Positions 42,022 to 55,093 of a DNA stretch of 64,000 nt are shown here, in pieces; within the stretch, counting starts at the first letter, position 1, and each line of letters starts with the position of its first letter. Position numbers and translations under genes: made by a program. Source of the DNA: Eurosta solidaginis (lineage: Eukaryota; Arthropoda; Insecta; Diptera; Tephritidae); the NCBI RefSeq assembly GCF_040869045.1, contig NW_027137025.1, forward strand, positions 62,001-126,000. The letters run 5' to 3'. The notes below the pieces were generated by a model, which had not been told where the DNA came from, ran no database searches, and saw only the letters and a list, made by a program, of their open reading frames with translations.

Positions 42022-45000
42022 CTTAAATTGATAAATAACGTGTACGAATTTGTTTAACGCATTTGTTTTGGTTACTCGACGTCTCCGTTCTCGTGTAGCC
42101 TACATATTGCGTTTTTTTTTTAATTTGCTTACCGGGCTAAAGGTTAGCATGTTTAAAATACGTAAGTCGTTTTGTTCATCAAATTTAGGTAGATAACTCA
42201 TCAGTTGTTTGCATCAGAGCGATAATTTTTGAGATAGTTATTAAAACTGTTTAAAGGTTGTCAAACGTTGTTTCTCGTTGTATATCCTTTAATCCTAGAG
42301 TTAAATTGATAAATAACGTGTACGAATTTGTTTAACGCATTTGTTTTGGTTACTCGACGTCTCCGTGCTCGTGTAGCCCACATATTGCGTTTTTTTTTTA
42401 ATTTGCTTACCGGGCTAAAGGTTAGCATGTTTAAAATACGTAAGTCGTTTTGTTCATCAAATTTAAGTAGATAACTCATCAGTTGTTTGCATCAGAGCGA
42501 TAATTTTTGAGATAGTTATTAAAACTGTTTAAAGGTTGTCAAACGTTGTTTCTCGTTGTATATCCTTTAATTCTAGAGTTAAATTGATAAATAACGTGTA
42601 CGAATTTTTTTAACGCATTTGTTTTGGTTACTCGACGTCTCCGTTCTCGTGTAGCCTACATATTGCGTTTTTTTTTTAATTTGCTTACCGGGCTAAAGGT
42701 TAGCATGTTTAAAATACGTAAGTCGTTTTGTTCATCAAATTTAAGTAGATAACTCATCAGTTGTTTGCATCAGAGCGATAATTTTTGAGATAGTTATTAA
42801 AACTGTTTAAAGGTTGTCAAACGTTGTTTCTCGTTGTATATCCTTTAATTCTAGAGTTAAATTGATAAATAACGTGTACGAATTTGTTTAACGCATTTGT
42901 TTTGGTTACTCGACGTCTCCGTTCTCGTGTAGCCTACATATTGCGTTTTTTTTTTAATTTGCTTACCGGGCTAAAGGTTAGCATGTTTAAGTACGTAAGT
43001 CGTTTTGTTCAACAAATTTAAGTAGATAACTCATCAGTTGTTTGCATCAGAGCGATAATTTTTGAGATAGTTATTAAAACTGTTTAAAGGTTGTCAAACG
43101 TTGTTTCTCGTTGTATATCCTTTAATTCTAGAGTTAAATTGATAAATAACGTGTACGAATTTGTTTAACGCATTTGTTTTGGTTACTCGACGTCTCCGTT
43201 CTCGTGTAGCCTACATATTGCGTTTTTTTTTTAATTTGCTTACCGGGCTAAAGGTTAGCATGTTTAAAATACGTAAGTCGTTTTGTTCATCAAATTTAAG
43301 TAGATAACTCATCAGTTGTTTGCATCAGAGCGACAATTTTTGAGATAGTTATTAAAACTGTTTAAAGGTTGTCAAACGTTGTTTCTCGTTGTATATCCTT
43401 TAATCCTAGAGTTAAATTGATAAATAACGTGTACGAATTTGTTTAACGCATTTGTTTTGGTTACTCGACGTCTCCGTTCTCGTGTAGCCCACATATTGCG
43501 TTTTTTTTTAAATTTGCTTACCGGGCTAAAGGTTAGCATGTTTAAAATACATAAGTCGTTTTGTTCATCAAATTTAAGTAGATAACTCATCAGTTGTTTG
43601 CATCAGAGCGACAATTTTTGAGATAGTTATTAAAACTGTTTAAAGGTTGTCAAACGTTGTTTCTCGTTGTATATCCTTTAATTCTAGAGTTAAATTGATA
43701 AATAACGTGTACGAATTTGTTTAACGCATTTGTTTTGGTTACTCGACGTCTCCGTTCTCGTGTAGCCTACATATTGCGTTTTTTTTTTAATTTGCTTACC
43801 GGGCTAAAGGTTAGCATGTTTAAAATACGTAAGTCGTTTTGTTCATCATATTTAAGTAGATAACTCATCAGTTGTTTGCATCAGAGCGATAATTTTTGAG
43901 ATAGTTATTAAAACTGTTTAAAGGTTGTCAAACGTTGTTTCTCGTTGTATATCCTTTAATTCTAGAGTTAAATTGATAAATAACGTGTACGAATTTGTTT
44001 AACGCATTTGTTTTGGTTACTCGACGTCTCCGTTCTCGTGTAGCCTACATATTGCGTTTTTTTTTTAATTTGCTTACCGGGCTAAAGGTTAGCATGTTTA
44101 AAATACGTAAGTCGTTTTGTTCATCAAATTTAAGTAGATAACTCATCAGTTGTTTGCATCAGAGCGATAATTTTTGAGATAGTTATTAAAACTGTTTAAA
44201 GGTTGTCAAACGTTGTTTCTCGTTGTATATCCTTTAATTCTAGAGTTGAATTGATAAATAACGTGTACGAATTTGTTTAACGCATTTGTTTTGGTTACTC
44301 GACGTCTCCGTTCTCGTGTAGCCTACATATTGCGTTTTTTTTTTAATTTGCTTACCGGGCTAAAGGTTAGCATGTTTAAAATACGTAAGTCGTTTTGTTC
44401 ATAAAATTTAAGTAGATAACTCATCAGTTGTTTGCATCAGAGCGATAATTTTTGAGATAATTATTAAAACTGTTTAAAGGTTGTCAAACGTTGTTTCTCG
44501 TTGTATAGCCTTTAACTCTAGAGTTAAATTGATAAATAACGTGTACGAATTTGTTTAACGCATTTGTTTTGGTTACTCGACGTCTCCGTTCTCGTGTAGC
44601 CTACATATTGCGTTTTTTTTTTAATTTGCTTACCGGGGTAAAGGTTAGCATGTTTAAAATACGTAAGTCGTTTTGTTCATCATATTTAAGTAGATAACTC
44701 ATCAGTTGTTTGCATCAGAGCGATAATTTTTGAGATAGTTATTAAAACTGTTTAAAGGTTGTCAAACGTTGTTTCTCGTTGTATATCCTTTAATTCTAGA
44801 GTTAAATTGATAAATAACGTGTACGAATTTGTTTAACGCATTTGTTTTGGTTACTCGACGTCTCCGTTCTCGTGTAGCCTACATATTGCATTTTTTTTTT
44901 AATTTGCTTACCGGGCTAAAGGTTAGCATGTTTAAAATACGTAAGTCGTTTTGTTCAACAAATTTGAGTAGATAACTCATCAGTTGTTTGCATCAGAGCG

Positions 45001-47862
45001 ACAATTTTTGAGATTGTTATTAAAACTATTTAAAGGTTGTCAAACGTTCTTTCTCGTTGTATATCCTTTAATTCTAGAGTTAAATTGATAAATAACGTGT
45101 ACGAATTTGTTTAACGCATTTGTTTTGGTTACTCGACGTCTCCGTTCTCGTGTAGCCTACATATTGCGTTTTTTTTTTTTAATTTGCTTACCGGGCTAAA
45201 GGTTAGCATGTTTAAAATACGTAAGTCGTTTTGTTCAACAAATTTAAGTAGATAACTCATCAGTTGTTTGCATCAGAGCGATAATTTTTGAGATAGTTAT
45301 TAAAACTGTTTAAAGGTTGTCAAACGTTGTTTCTCGTTGTATATCCTTTAATTCTAGAGTTAAATTGATAAATAACGTGTACGAATTTGTTTAACGCATT
45401 TGTTTTGGTTACTCGACGTCTCCGTTCTCGTGTAGCCTACATATTGCGTTTTTTTTTTAATTTGCTTACCGGGCTAAAGGTTAGCATGTTTAAAATACGT
45501 AAGTCGTTTTGTTCATCAAATTTAAGTAGATAACTCATCAGTTGTTTGCATCAGAGCGATAATTTTTGAGATAGTTATTAAAACTGTTTAAAGGTTGTCA
45601 AACGTTGTTTCTCGTTGTATATCCTTTAATTCTAGAGTTAAATTGATAAATAACGTGTACGAATTTGTTTAACGCATTTGTTTTGGTTACTCGACGTCTC
45701 CGTTCTCGTGTAGCCTACATATTGCGTTTTTTTTTTAATTTCCTTACCGGGCTAAAGGTTAGCATGTTTAAAATACGTAAGTCGTTTTGTTCAACAAATT
45801 TAAGTAGATAACTCATCAGTTGTTTGCATCAGAGCGATAATTTTTGAGATAGTTATTAAAACTGTTTAAAGGTTGTCAAACGTTGTTTCTCGTTGTATAT
45901 CCTTTAATTCTAGAGTTAAATTGATAAATAACGTGTACGAATTTGTTTAACGCATTTGTTTTGGTTACTCGACGTCTCCGTTCTCGTGTAGCCTACATAT
46001 TGCGTTTTTTTTTTTAATTTCCTTACCGGGCTAAAGGTTAGCATGTTTAAAATACGTAAGTCGTTTTGTTCATCAAATTTAAGTAGATAACTCATCAGTT
46101 GTTTGCATCAGAGCGATAATTTTTGAGATAGTTATTAAAACTGTTTAAAGGTTGTCAAACGTTGTTTCTCGTTGTATATCCTTTAATTCTAGAGTTAAAT
46201 TGATAAATAACGTGTACGAATTTGTTTAACGCATTTGTTTTGGTTACTCGACGTCTCCGTTCTCGTGTAGCCTACATATTGCGTTTTTTTTTAAATTTGC
46301 TTACCGGGCTAAAGGTTAGCATGCTTAAAATACGTAAGTCGTTTTATTCAGCAAATTTGAGTAGATAACTCATCAGTTGTTTGCATCAGAGCGACAATTT
46401 TTGAGATAGTTATTAAAACTGTTTAAAGGTTGTCAAACGTTGTTTCTCGTTGTATATCCTTTAATTCTAGAGTTAAATTGATAAATAACGTGTACGAATT
46501 TGTTTAACGCATTTGTTTTGGTTACTCGACGTCTCCGTTCTCGTGTAGCCTACATATTGCGTTTTTTTTTAATTTGCTTACCGGGCTAAAGGTTAGCATG
46601 CTTAAAATACGTAAGTCGTTTTGTTCAACAAATTTAAGTAGATAACTCATCAGTTGTTTGCATCAGAGCGACAATTTTTGAGATAGTTATTAAAACTGTT
46701 TAAAGGTTGTCAAACGTTGTTTCTCGTTGTATATCCTTTAATTCTAGAGTTAAATTGATAAATAACGTGTACGAATTTGTTTAACGCATTTGTTTTGGTT
46801 ACTCGATGTCTCCGTTCTCGTGTAGCCTACATATTGCGTTTTTTTTTTTAATTTGCTTACCGGGCTAAAGGTTAGCATGTTTAAAATACGTAAGTCGTTT
46901 TGTTCATCAAATTTAAGTAGATAACTCATCAGTTGTTTGCATCAGAGCGATAATTTTTGAGATAGTTATTAAAACTGTTTAAAGGTTGTCAAACGTTGTT
47001 TCTCGTTGTATATCCTTTAATTCTAGAGTTAAATTGATAAATAACGTGTACGAATTTGTTTAACGCATTTGTTTTGGTTACTCGACGTCTCCGTTCTCGT
47101 GTAGCCTACATATTGCGTTTTTTTTTTTAATTTGCTTACCGGGCTAAAGGTTAGCATGCTTAAATACGTAAGTCGTTTTGTTCAACAAATTTGAGTAGAT
47201 AACTCATCAGTTGTTTGCATCAGAGCGACAATTTTTGAGATAGTTATTAAAACTGTTTAAAGGTTGTCAAACGTTGTTTCTCGTTGTATATCCTTTAATT
47301 CTAGAGTTAAATTGATAAATAACGTGTACGAATTTGTTTAACGCATTTGTTTTGGTTACTCGACGTCTCCGTTCTCGTGTAGCCTACATATTGCGTTTTT
47401 TTTTTAATTTGCTTACCGGGCTAAAGGTTAGCATGTTTAAAATACGTAAGTCGTTTTGTTCAACAAATTAAAGTAGATAACTCATCAGTTGTTTGCATCA
47501 GAGCGACAATTTTTGAGATAGTTATTAAAACTGTTTAAAGGTTGTCAAACGTTGTTTCCGTTGTATATCCTTTAATTCTAGAGTTAAATTGATAAATAAC
47601 GTGTACGAATTTGTTTAACGCATTTGTTTTGGTTACTCGACGTCTCCGTTCTCGTGTAGCCTACATATTGCGTTTTTTTTTTTTAATTTGCTTACCGGGC
47701 TAAAGGTTAGCATGTTTAAAATACGTAAGTCGTTTTGTTCAACAAATTTAAGTAGATAACTCATCAGTTGTTTGCATCAGAGCGACAATTTTTGAGATAG
47801 TTATTAAAACTGTTTAAAGGTTGTCAAACGTTGTTTCTCGTTGTATATCCTTTAATTCTAGA
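42022..47862 (+). repeat. Higher-order repeat G, 21-mer copy 2 (~5.84 kb)
   Basis: This is the adjacent tandem copy of 36178..42021. It keeps the same rare variants in order and adds its own, such as 'aatttccttaccggg' in two consecutive units near 45.74 and 46.02 kb. After it the array returns to ordinary monomers with no clear third copy. A 'tttgctttgg' unit near 48.74 kb matches one at 35.94 kb, just before copy 1. Confidence 0.83.
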
Positions 47863-50800
47863 GTTAAATTGATAAATAACGTGTACGAATTTGTTTAACG
47901 CATTTGTTTTGGTTACTCGACGTCTCCGTTCTCGTGTAGCCTACATATTGCGTTTTTTTTTTAATTTGCTTACCGGGCTAAAGGTTAGCATGTTTAAAAT
48001 ACGTAAGTCGTTTTGTTCATCAAATTTAAGTAGATAACTCATCAGTTGTTTGCATCAGAGCGATAATTTTTGAGATAGTTATTAAAACTGTTTAAAGGTT
48101 GTCAAACGTTGTTTCTCGTTATATATCCTTTAATTCTAGAGTTAAATTGATAAATAACGTGTACGAATTTGTTTAACGCATTTGTTTTGGTTACTCGACG
48201 TCTCCGTTCTCGTGTAGCCTACATATTGCGTTTTTTTTTTAATTTGCTTACCGGGCTAAATGTTAGCATGTTTAAAATACGTAAGTCGTTTTGTTCAACA
48301 AATTTGAGTAGATAACTCATCAGTTGTTTGCATCAGAGCGATAATTTTTGAGATAGTTATTAAAACTGTTTAAAGGTTGTCAAACGTTGTTTCTCGTTGT
48401 ATATCCTTTAATTCTAGAGTTAAATTGATAAATAACGTGTACGAATTTGTTTAACGCATTTGTTTTGGTTACTCGACGTCTCTGTTCTCGTGTAGCCTAC
48501 ATATTGCGTTTTTTTTTTTAATTTGCTTACCGGGCTAAAGGTTAGCATGTTTAAAATACGTAAGTCGTTTTGTTCATCAAATTTAAGTAGATAACTCATC
48601 AGTTGTTTGCATCAGAGCGATAATTTTTGAGATAGTTATTAAAACTGTTTAAAGTTGTCAAACGTTGTTTCTCGTTGTATATCCTTTAATTCTAGAGTTA
48701 AATTGATAAATAACGTGTACGAATTTGTTTAACGCATTTGCTTTGGTTACTCGACGTCTCCGTTCTCGTGTAGCCTACATATTGCGTTTTTTTTTAATTT
48801 GCTTACCGGGCTAAAGGTTAGCATGCTTAAAATACGTAAGTCGTTTTGTTCATCATATTTAAGTAGATAACTCATCAGTTGTTTGCATCAGAGCGATAAT
48901 TTTTGAGATAGTTATTAAAACTGTTTAAAGGTTGTCAAACGTTGTTTCTCGTTGTATATCCTTTAATTCTAGAGTTAAATTGATAAATAACGTATACGAA
49001 TTTGTTTAACGCATTTGTTTTGGTTACTCGACGTCTCCGTTCTCGTGTAGCCTACATATTGCGTTTTTTTTTTTAATTTGCTTACCGGGCTAAAGGTTAG
49101 CATGTTTAAAATACGTAAGTCGTTTTGTTCATCAAATTTAAGTAGATAACTCATCAGTTGTTTGCATCAGAGCGATAATTTTTGAGATAGTTATTAAAAC
49201 TGTTTAAAGGTTGTCAAACGTTGTTTCTCGTTGTATATCCTTTAATTCTAGAGTTAAATTGATAAATAACGTGTACGAATTTGTTTAACGCATTTGTTTT
49301 GGTTACTCGACGTCTCCGTTCTCGTGTAACCTACATATTGCGTTTTTTTTTTTAATTTGCTTACCGGGCTAAAGGTTAGCATGTTTAAAATACGTAAGTC
49401 GTTTTGTTCAACAAATTTAAGTAGATAACTCATCAGTTGTTTGCATCAGAGCGATAATTTTTGAGATAGTTATTAAAACTGTTTAAAGGTTGTCAAACGT
49501 TGTTTCTCGTTGTATATCCTTTAATTCTAGAGTTAAATTGATAAATAACGTGTACGAATTTGTTTAACGCATTTGTTTTGGTTACTCGACGTCTCCGCTC
49601 TCATGTAGCCTACATATTGCGTTTTTTTTTTAATTTGCTTACCGGGCTAAAGGTTAGCATGTTTAAAATACGTAAGTCGTTTTGTTCATCAAATTTAAGT
49701 AGATAACTCATCAGTTGTTTGCATCAGAGCGATAATTTTTGAGATAGTTATTAAAACTGTTTAAAGGTTGTCAAACGTTGTTTCTCGTTGTATATCCTTT
49801 AATTCTAGAGTTAAATTGATAAATAACGTGTACGAATTTGTTTAACGCATTTGTTTTGGTTACTCGACGTCTCCGTTCTCGTGTAGCCTACATATTGCGT
49901 TTTTTTTTTTAATTTGCTTACCGGGCTAAAGGTTAGCATGTTTAAAATACGTAAGTCGTTTTGTTCATCATATTTAAGTAGATAACTCATCAGTTGTTTG
50001 CATCAGAGCGATAATTTTTGAGATAGTTATTAAAACTGTTTAAAGGTTGTCAAACGTTGTTTCTCGTTGTATATCCTTTAATTCTAGAGTTAAATTGATA
50101 AATAACGTGTACGAATTTGTTTAACGCATTTGTTTTGGTTACTCGACGTCTCCGTTCTCGTGTAGCCTACATATTGCGTTTTTTTTTTAATTTGCTTACC
50201 GGGCTAAAGGTTAGCATGTTTAAAATAAGTAAGTCGTTTTGTTCAACAAATTTAAGTAGATAACTCATCAGTTGTTTGCATCAGAGCGATAATTTTTGAG
50301 ATAGTTATTAAAACTGTTTAAAGGTTGTCAAACGTTGTTTCTCGTTGTATATCCTTTAATTCTAGAGTTAAATTGATAAATAACGTGTACGAATTTGTTT
50401 AACGCATTTGTTTTGGTTACTCGACGTCTCCGTTCTCGTGTAGCCTACATATTGCGTTTTTTTTTAATTTGCTTACCGGGCTAAAGGTTAGCATGTTTAA
50501 AATACGTAAGTCGTTTTGTTCAACAAATTTAAGTACATAACTCATCAGTTGTTTGCATCAGAGCGACAATTTTTGAGATAGTTATTAAAACCGTTTATAG
50601 GTTGTCAAACGTTGTTTCTCGTTGTATATCCTTTAATTCTAGAGTTAAATTGATAAATAACGTGTACGAATTTGTTTAACGCATTTGTTTTGGTTACTCG
50701 ACGTCTCCGTTCTCGTGTAGCCTACATATTGCGTTTTTTTTTTAATTTGCTTACCGGGCTAAAGGTTAGCATGTTTAAAATACGTAAGTCGTTTTGTTCA

Positions 50801-53800
50801 TCAAATTTAAGTAGATAACTCATCAGTTGTTTGTATCAGAGCGATAATTTTTGAGATAGTTATTAAAACTGTTTAAAGGTTGTCAAACGTTGTTTCTCGT
50901 TGTATATCCTTTAATTCTAGAGTTAAATTGATAAATAACGTGTACGAATTTGTTTAACGCATTTGTTTTGGTTACTCGACGTCTCCGTTCTCGTGTAGCC
51001 TACATATTGCGTTTTTTTTTTTAATTTGCTTACCGGGCTAAAGGTTAGCATGTTTAAAATACGTAAGTCGTTTTGTTCATCATATTTAAGTAGATAACTC
51101 ATCAGTTGTTTGCATCAGAGCGATAATTTTTGAGATAGTTATTAAAACTGTTTAAAGGTTGTCAAACGTTGTTTCTCGTTGTATATCCTTTAATTCTAGA
51201 GTTAAATTGATAAATAACGTGTACGAATTTGTTTAACGCATTTGTTTTGGTTACTCGACGTCTCCGTTCTCGTGTAGCCTACATATTGCGTTTTTTTTTT
51301 AATTTGCTTACCGGGCTAAAGGTTAGCATGTTTAAAATACGTAAGTCGTTTTGTTCAACAAATTTAAGTAGATAACTCATCAGTTGTTTGCATCAGAGCG
51401 ATAATTTTTGAGATAGTTATTAAAACTGTTTAAAGGTTGTCAAACGTTGTTTCTCGTTGTATATCCTTTAATTCTAGAGTTAAATTGATAAATAACGTGT
51501 ACGAATTTGTTTAACGCATTTGTTTTGGTTACTCGACGTCTCCGTTCTCGTGTAGCCTACATATTGCGTTTTTTTTTTAATTTGCTTACCGGGCTAAAGG
51601 TTAGCATGTTTAAAATACGTAAGTCGTTTTGTTCAACAAATTTAAGTACATAACTCATCAGTTGTTTGCATCAGAGCGACAATTTTTGAGATAGTTATTA
51701 AAACTGTTTAAAGGTTGTCAAACGTTGTTTCTCGTTGTATATCCTTTAATTCTAGAGTTAAATTGATAAATAACGTGTACGAATTTGTTTAACGCATTTG
51801 TTTTGGTTACTCGACGTCTCCGTTCTCGTGTAGCCTACATATTGCGTTTTTTTTTTAATTTGCTTACCGGGCTAAAGGTTAGCATGTTTAAAATACGTAA
51901 GTCGTTTTGTTCAACAAATTTACGTAGATAACTCATCAGTTGTTTGCATCAGAGCGACAATTTTTGAGATAGTTATTAAAACTGTTTAAAGGTTGTCAAA
52001 CGTTGTTTCTCGTTGTATATCCTTTAATTCTAGAGTTAAATTGATAAATAACGTGTACAAATTTGTTTAACGCATTTGTTTTGGTTACTCGACGTCTCCG
52101 TTCTCGTGTAGCCTACATATTGCGTTTTTTTTTTTAATTTGCTTACCGGGCTAAAGGTTAGCATGTTTAAAATACGTAAGTCGTTTTGTTCATCAAATTT
52201 AAGTAGATAACTCATCAGTTGTTTGCATCAGAGCGATAATTTTTGAGATAGTTATTAAAACTGTTTAAAGGTTGCTAAACGTTGTTTCTCGTTGTATATC
52301 CTTTAAGTCTAGAGTTAAATTGATAAATAACGTGTACGAATTTGTTTAACGCATTTGTTTTGGTTACTCGACGTCTCCGTTCTCGTGTAGCCTACATATT
52401 GCGTTTTTTTTTTAATTTGCTTACCGGGCTAAAGGTTAGCATGTTTAAAATACGTATGTCGTTTTGTTCATCATATTTAAGTAGATAACTCATCAGTTGT
52501 TTGCATCAGAGCGATAATTTTTGAGATAGTTATTAAAACTGTTTAAAGGTTGTCAAACGTTGTTTCTCGTTGTATATCCTTTAATTCTAGAGTTAAATTG
52601 ATAAATAACGTGTACGAATTTGTTTAACGCATTTGTTTTGGTTACTCGACGTCTCCGTTCTCGTGTAGCCTACATATTGCGATTTTTTTTTAATTTGCTT
52701 ACCGGGCTAAAGGTTAGCATGTTTAAAATACGTAAGTCGTTTTGTTCATCATATTTAAGTAGATAACTCATCAGTTGTTTGCATCAGAGCGATAATTTTT
52801 GAGATAGTTATTAGAACTGTTTAAAGGTTGTCAAACGTTGTTTCTCGTTGTATATCCTTTAATTCTAGAGTTAAATTGATAAATAATGTGTACGAATTTG
52901 TTTAACGCATTTGTTTTGGTTACTCGACGTCTCCGTTCTCGTGTAGCCTACATATTGCGTTTTTTTTTTAATTTGCTTACCGGGCTAAAGGGTAGCATGT
53001 TTAAAATACGTAAGTCGTTTTGTTCATCAAATTTAAGTAGATAACTCATCAGTTGTTTGCATCAGAGCGATAATTTTTGAGATAGTTATTAAAACTGTTT
53101 AAAGGTTGTCAAACGTTGTTTCTCGTTGTATATCCTTTAATTCTAGAGTTAAATTGATAAATAACGTGTACGAATTTGTTTAACGCATTTGTTTTGGTTA
53201 CTCGACGTCTCCGTTCTCGTGTAGCCTACATATTGCGTTTTTTTTTTTAATTTGCTTACCGGCCTAAAGGTTAGCATGCTTAAAATACGTAAGTCGTTTT
53301 GTTCATCAAATTTAAGTAGATAACTCATCAGTTGTTTGCATCAGAGCGATAATTTTTGAGATAGTTATTAAAACTGTTTAAAGGTTGTCAAACGTTGTTT
53401 CTCGTTGTATATCCTTTAATTCTAGAGTTAAATTGATAAATAACGTGTACGAATTTGTTTAACGCATTTGTTTTGGTTACTCGACGTCTCCGTTCTCGTG
53501 TAGCCTACATATTGCGTTTTTTTTTTAATTTGCTTACCGGCCTAAAGGTTAGCATGCTTAAAATACGTAAGTCGTTTTGTTCATCAAATTTAAGTAGATA
53601 ACTCATCAGTTGTTTGCATCAGAGCGATAATTTTTGAGATAGTTATTAAAACTGTTTAAAGGTTGTCAAACGCTGTTTCTCGTTGTATATCCTTTAATTC
53701 TAGAGTTAAATTGATAAATAACGTGTACGAATTTGTTTAACGCATTTGTTTTGGTTACTCGACGTCTCCGTTCTCGTGTAGCCTACATATTGCGTTTTTT

Positions 53801-54336
53801 TTTTTAATTTGCTTACCGGGCTAAAGGTTAGCATGCTTAAAATACGTAAGTCGTTTTGTTCAACAAATTTGAGTAGATAACTCATCAGTTGTTTGCATCA
53901 GAGCGATAATTTTTGAGATAGTTATTAAAACTGTTTAAAGGTTGTCAAACGTTGTTTCTCGTTGTATATCCTTTAATTCTAGAGTCAAATTGATAAATAA
54001 CGTGTACGAATTTGTTTAACGCATTTGTTTTGGTTACTCGACGTCTCCGTTCTCGTGTAGCCTACATATTGCGTTTTTTTTTTAATTTGCTTACCGGGCT
54101 AAAGGTTAGCATGTTTAAAATACGTAAGTCGTTTTGTTCATCATATTTAAGTAGATAACTCATCAGTTGTTTGCATCAGAGCGATAATTTTTGAGATAGT
54201 TATTAAAACTGTTTAAAGGTTGTCAAACGTTGTTTCTCGTTGTATATCCTTTAATTCTAGAGTTAAATTGATAAATAACGTGTACGAATTTGTTTAACGC
54301 ATTTGTTTTGGTTACTCGACGTCTCCGTTCTCGTGT
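47863..54336 (+). repeat. Satellite monomers with weak local higher-order structure
   Basis: About 23 monomers of ordinary type up to the retroelement. A four-monomer duplication is visible: 'aagtacataac' occurs at about 50.53 and 51.64 kb, 1113 bp apart, with the same preceding types (tcatcata, tcaacaaa, tcaacaaa). Two adjacent units near 53.26 and 53.54 kb share 'ccggcctaaagg' and 'gcatgctt', a fresh one-monomer duplication. Nothing else is seen. Confidence 0.75.
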
Positions 54337-54503
54337 TATCTACTTATAACAAATATACTTGTTATATTTTAAATTTATTCTTATTATATTAGTTATTTTT
54401 TTATTATCCAAAAAATGAAAATATTTTAGTCATCAAAAATATCTTTTAAAGTAAATAAAGTTTAAATAAATTATTGAAAATAAATAGTTTTATATAAACT
54501 ATA
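54335..54503 (+). repeat. Left (5') LTR, lacking its first ~6 bases
   Basis: It matches 56242..56410 over 169 bp with one substitution. The right LTR begins 'tgtagagttatct', but here the satellite 'tctcgtg' runs straight into 'ttatctac', so the first six bases of the LTR are missing. AATAAA-type polyadenylation signals ('gtaaataaag', 'taaataaatt') lie in its second half. It ends ...'aaactata' rather than the canonical CA. Confidence 0.85.
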
Positions 54504-54504
54504 T

Positions 54505-54517
54505 TGGCGATCCTACC
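54505..54517 (+). other. Putative tRNA primer binding site
   Basis: 'tggcgatcctacc' starts one base after the left LTR. It begins with TGG, the complement of a tRNA 3' CCA end, as expected for minus-strand priming. The implied tRNA 3' end would read ...GGATCGCCA. I cannot assign the tRNA species from sequence alone. Confidence 0.6.
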
Positions 54518-54770
54518 AACGGACCTAAAATTATTTGAACGTGCATACTTGTAGAACGAATTTGGACTTAAATTAACTGTAAAAACATATAAAAGAATTT
54601 TGACTAAAATAAAGACTATTATTTACAAAATAGTTTATATGCAAAATTTTCGCTTCAACGTCAATAAATTATTTGAACAAGAATCTTTAAATTTTTAATA
54701 CAATAGTGAACAATTATAAAATTAAAATATATACTATTACAATACAATATCTATCAATCATTCATGATAA
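54518..54770 (+). other. Retroelement leader, non-coding
   Basis: This is the AT-rich stretch between the primer site and the LRR fragment. One frame is open for about 48 codons (from after a TAG near 54567 to a TAA near 54700), but the translation is lysine- and isoleucine-rich and matches nothing I know. No gag-like zinc knuckle is seen. Confidence 0.4.
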
Positions 54771-55067
54771 GATACATTGCCTGAATCGTTTCAACTTCAA
54801 AAGGACTGTGCTAGTGATTTGGTGTTTGCTAAGAATCAACTAACTAAAATACCAGCATTTGTGTCTCTATTTACACCCCTTACTTTGCTGAATTTGTCAT
54901 GCAATCAACTTTCTGATCTGCCGAAAGAATTGGGTGTCTGAATACGTTACGAGAGTTGAAAATATACAATAATCGTTTTGATCACATACAAAGCTGCCTC
55001 GATGAAACAAAAAAATCTTGAAATCCTATTAGCCAGTGATAATCGTATCAATCATATAGATACTTAA
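54771..55067 (+). pseudogene. Broken leucine-rich-repeat gene fragment captured in the element
   Basis: Three successive plus-strand frames give one continuous LRR sequence. 54771..54938 reads ...DLVFAKNQLTKIPAF... and then LLNLSCNQLSDLPKELG before a TGA. From 54938 the next frame reads LNTLRELKIYNNRFDHI. From 55014 a third frame reads NLEILLASDNRINHID to a TAA at 55065. Each piece fits the LxxLxLxxNxLxxLP pattern, giving about four repeats over ~98 codons with two one-base frameshifts (near 54937 and 55006-55014). Both ends are truncated and no intron is visible, so it probably came from an mRNA. The style (NL-EILLASDN, LP-KELG) suggests an intracellular LRR protein such as the LRRC40 or SHOC2 type, with the exact parent uncertain. 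It is not functional as read. LRR proteins are not part of any LTR element, so this is most likely host sequence captured by retroelement copying. Confidence 0.75.
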
Positions 55068-55079
55068 ATCAAAAATTAA

Positions 55080-55093
55080 ATATATATATATAT
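55080..55093. repeat. (TA)7 microsatellite
   Basis: A short alternating AT run directly after the LRR fragment, within the retroelement interior. It may mark the 3' edge of the captured piece. Confidence 0.7.

Larger units (their letters stand above)
1..54336 (+). repeat. Satellite array I, ~278-bp monomer, ~195 copies
   Basis: This is a continuous head-to-tail tandem array, all in one orientation. I take the monomer start as 'gttaaattgataaataacg'. Landmarks follow in order: 'ggttactcgacgtctcc', 'gtgtagcctacatattgcg', a T-run of 8-14, 'aatttgcttaccgggc', 'gttagcatgtttaaaatacg', 'agataactcatcagttg', 'gagatagttattaaaactg', 'gttgtcaaacgttg' and 'cctttaattctaga'. The body is about 268 bp plus the T-run, so a copy with T10 is 278 bp. 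Neighbouring copies usually differ at only a few sites. The informative columns are tcatcaaa/tcaacaaa/tcatcata/tcatccaa, gataatt/gacaatt, gcatgttt/gcatgctt and agagtt/agaatt. No gene, RNA gene or other element interrupts it. I do not recognise the family. The satellite nature is directly visible; a heterochromatic location is inferred. Confidence 0.98.

Noticed and set aside
36418..43590. Four 72-codon minus-strand frames as possible small genes
   Set aside because: They are satellite monomers with one stop lost. Neighbouring monomers have the stop, and nothing suggests selection or expression.
1..54336. CRISPR array or bacterial repeat region
   Set aside because: The whole 278-bp unit repeats without unique spacers, and the retroelement and DINE-like elements are eukaryotic.
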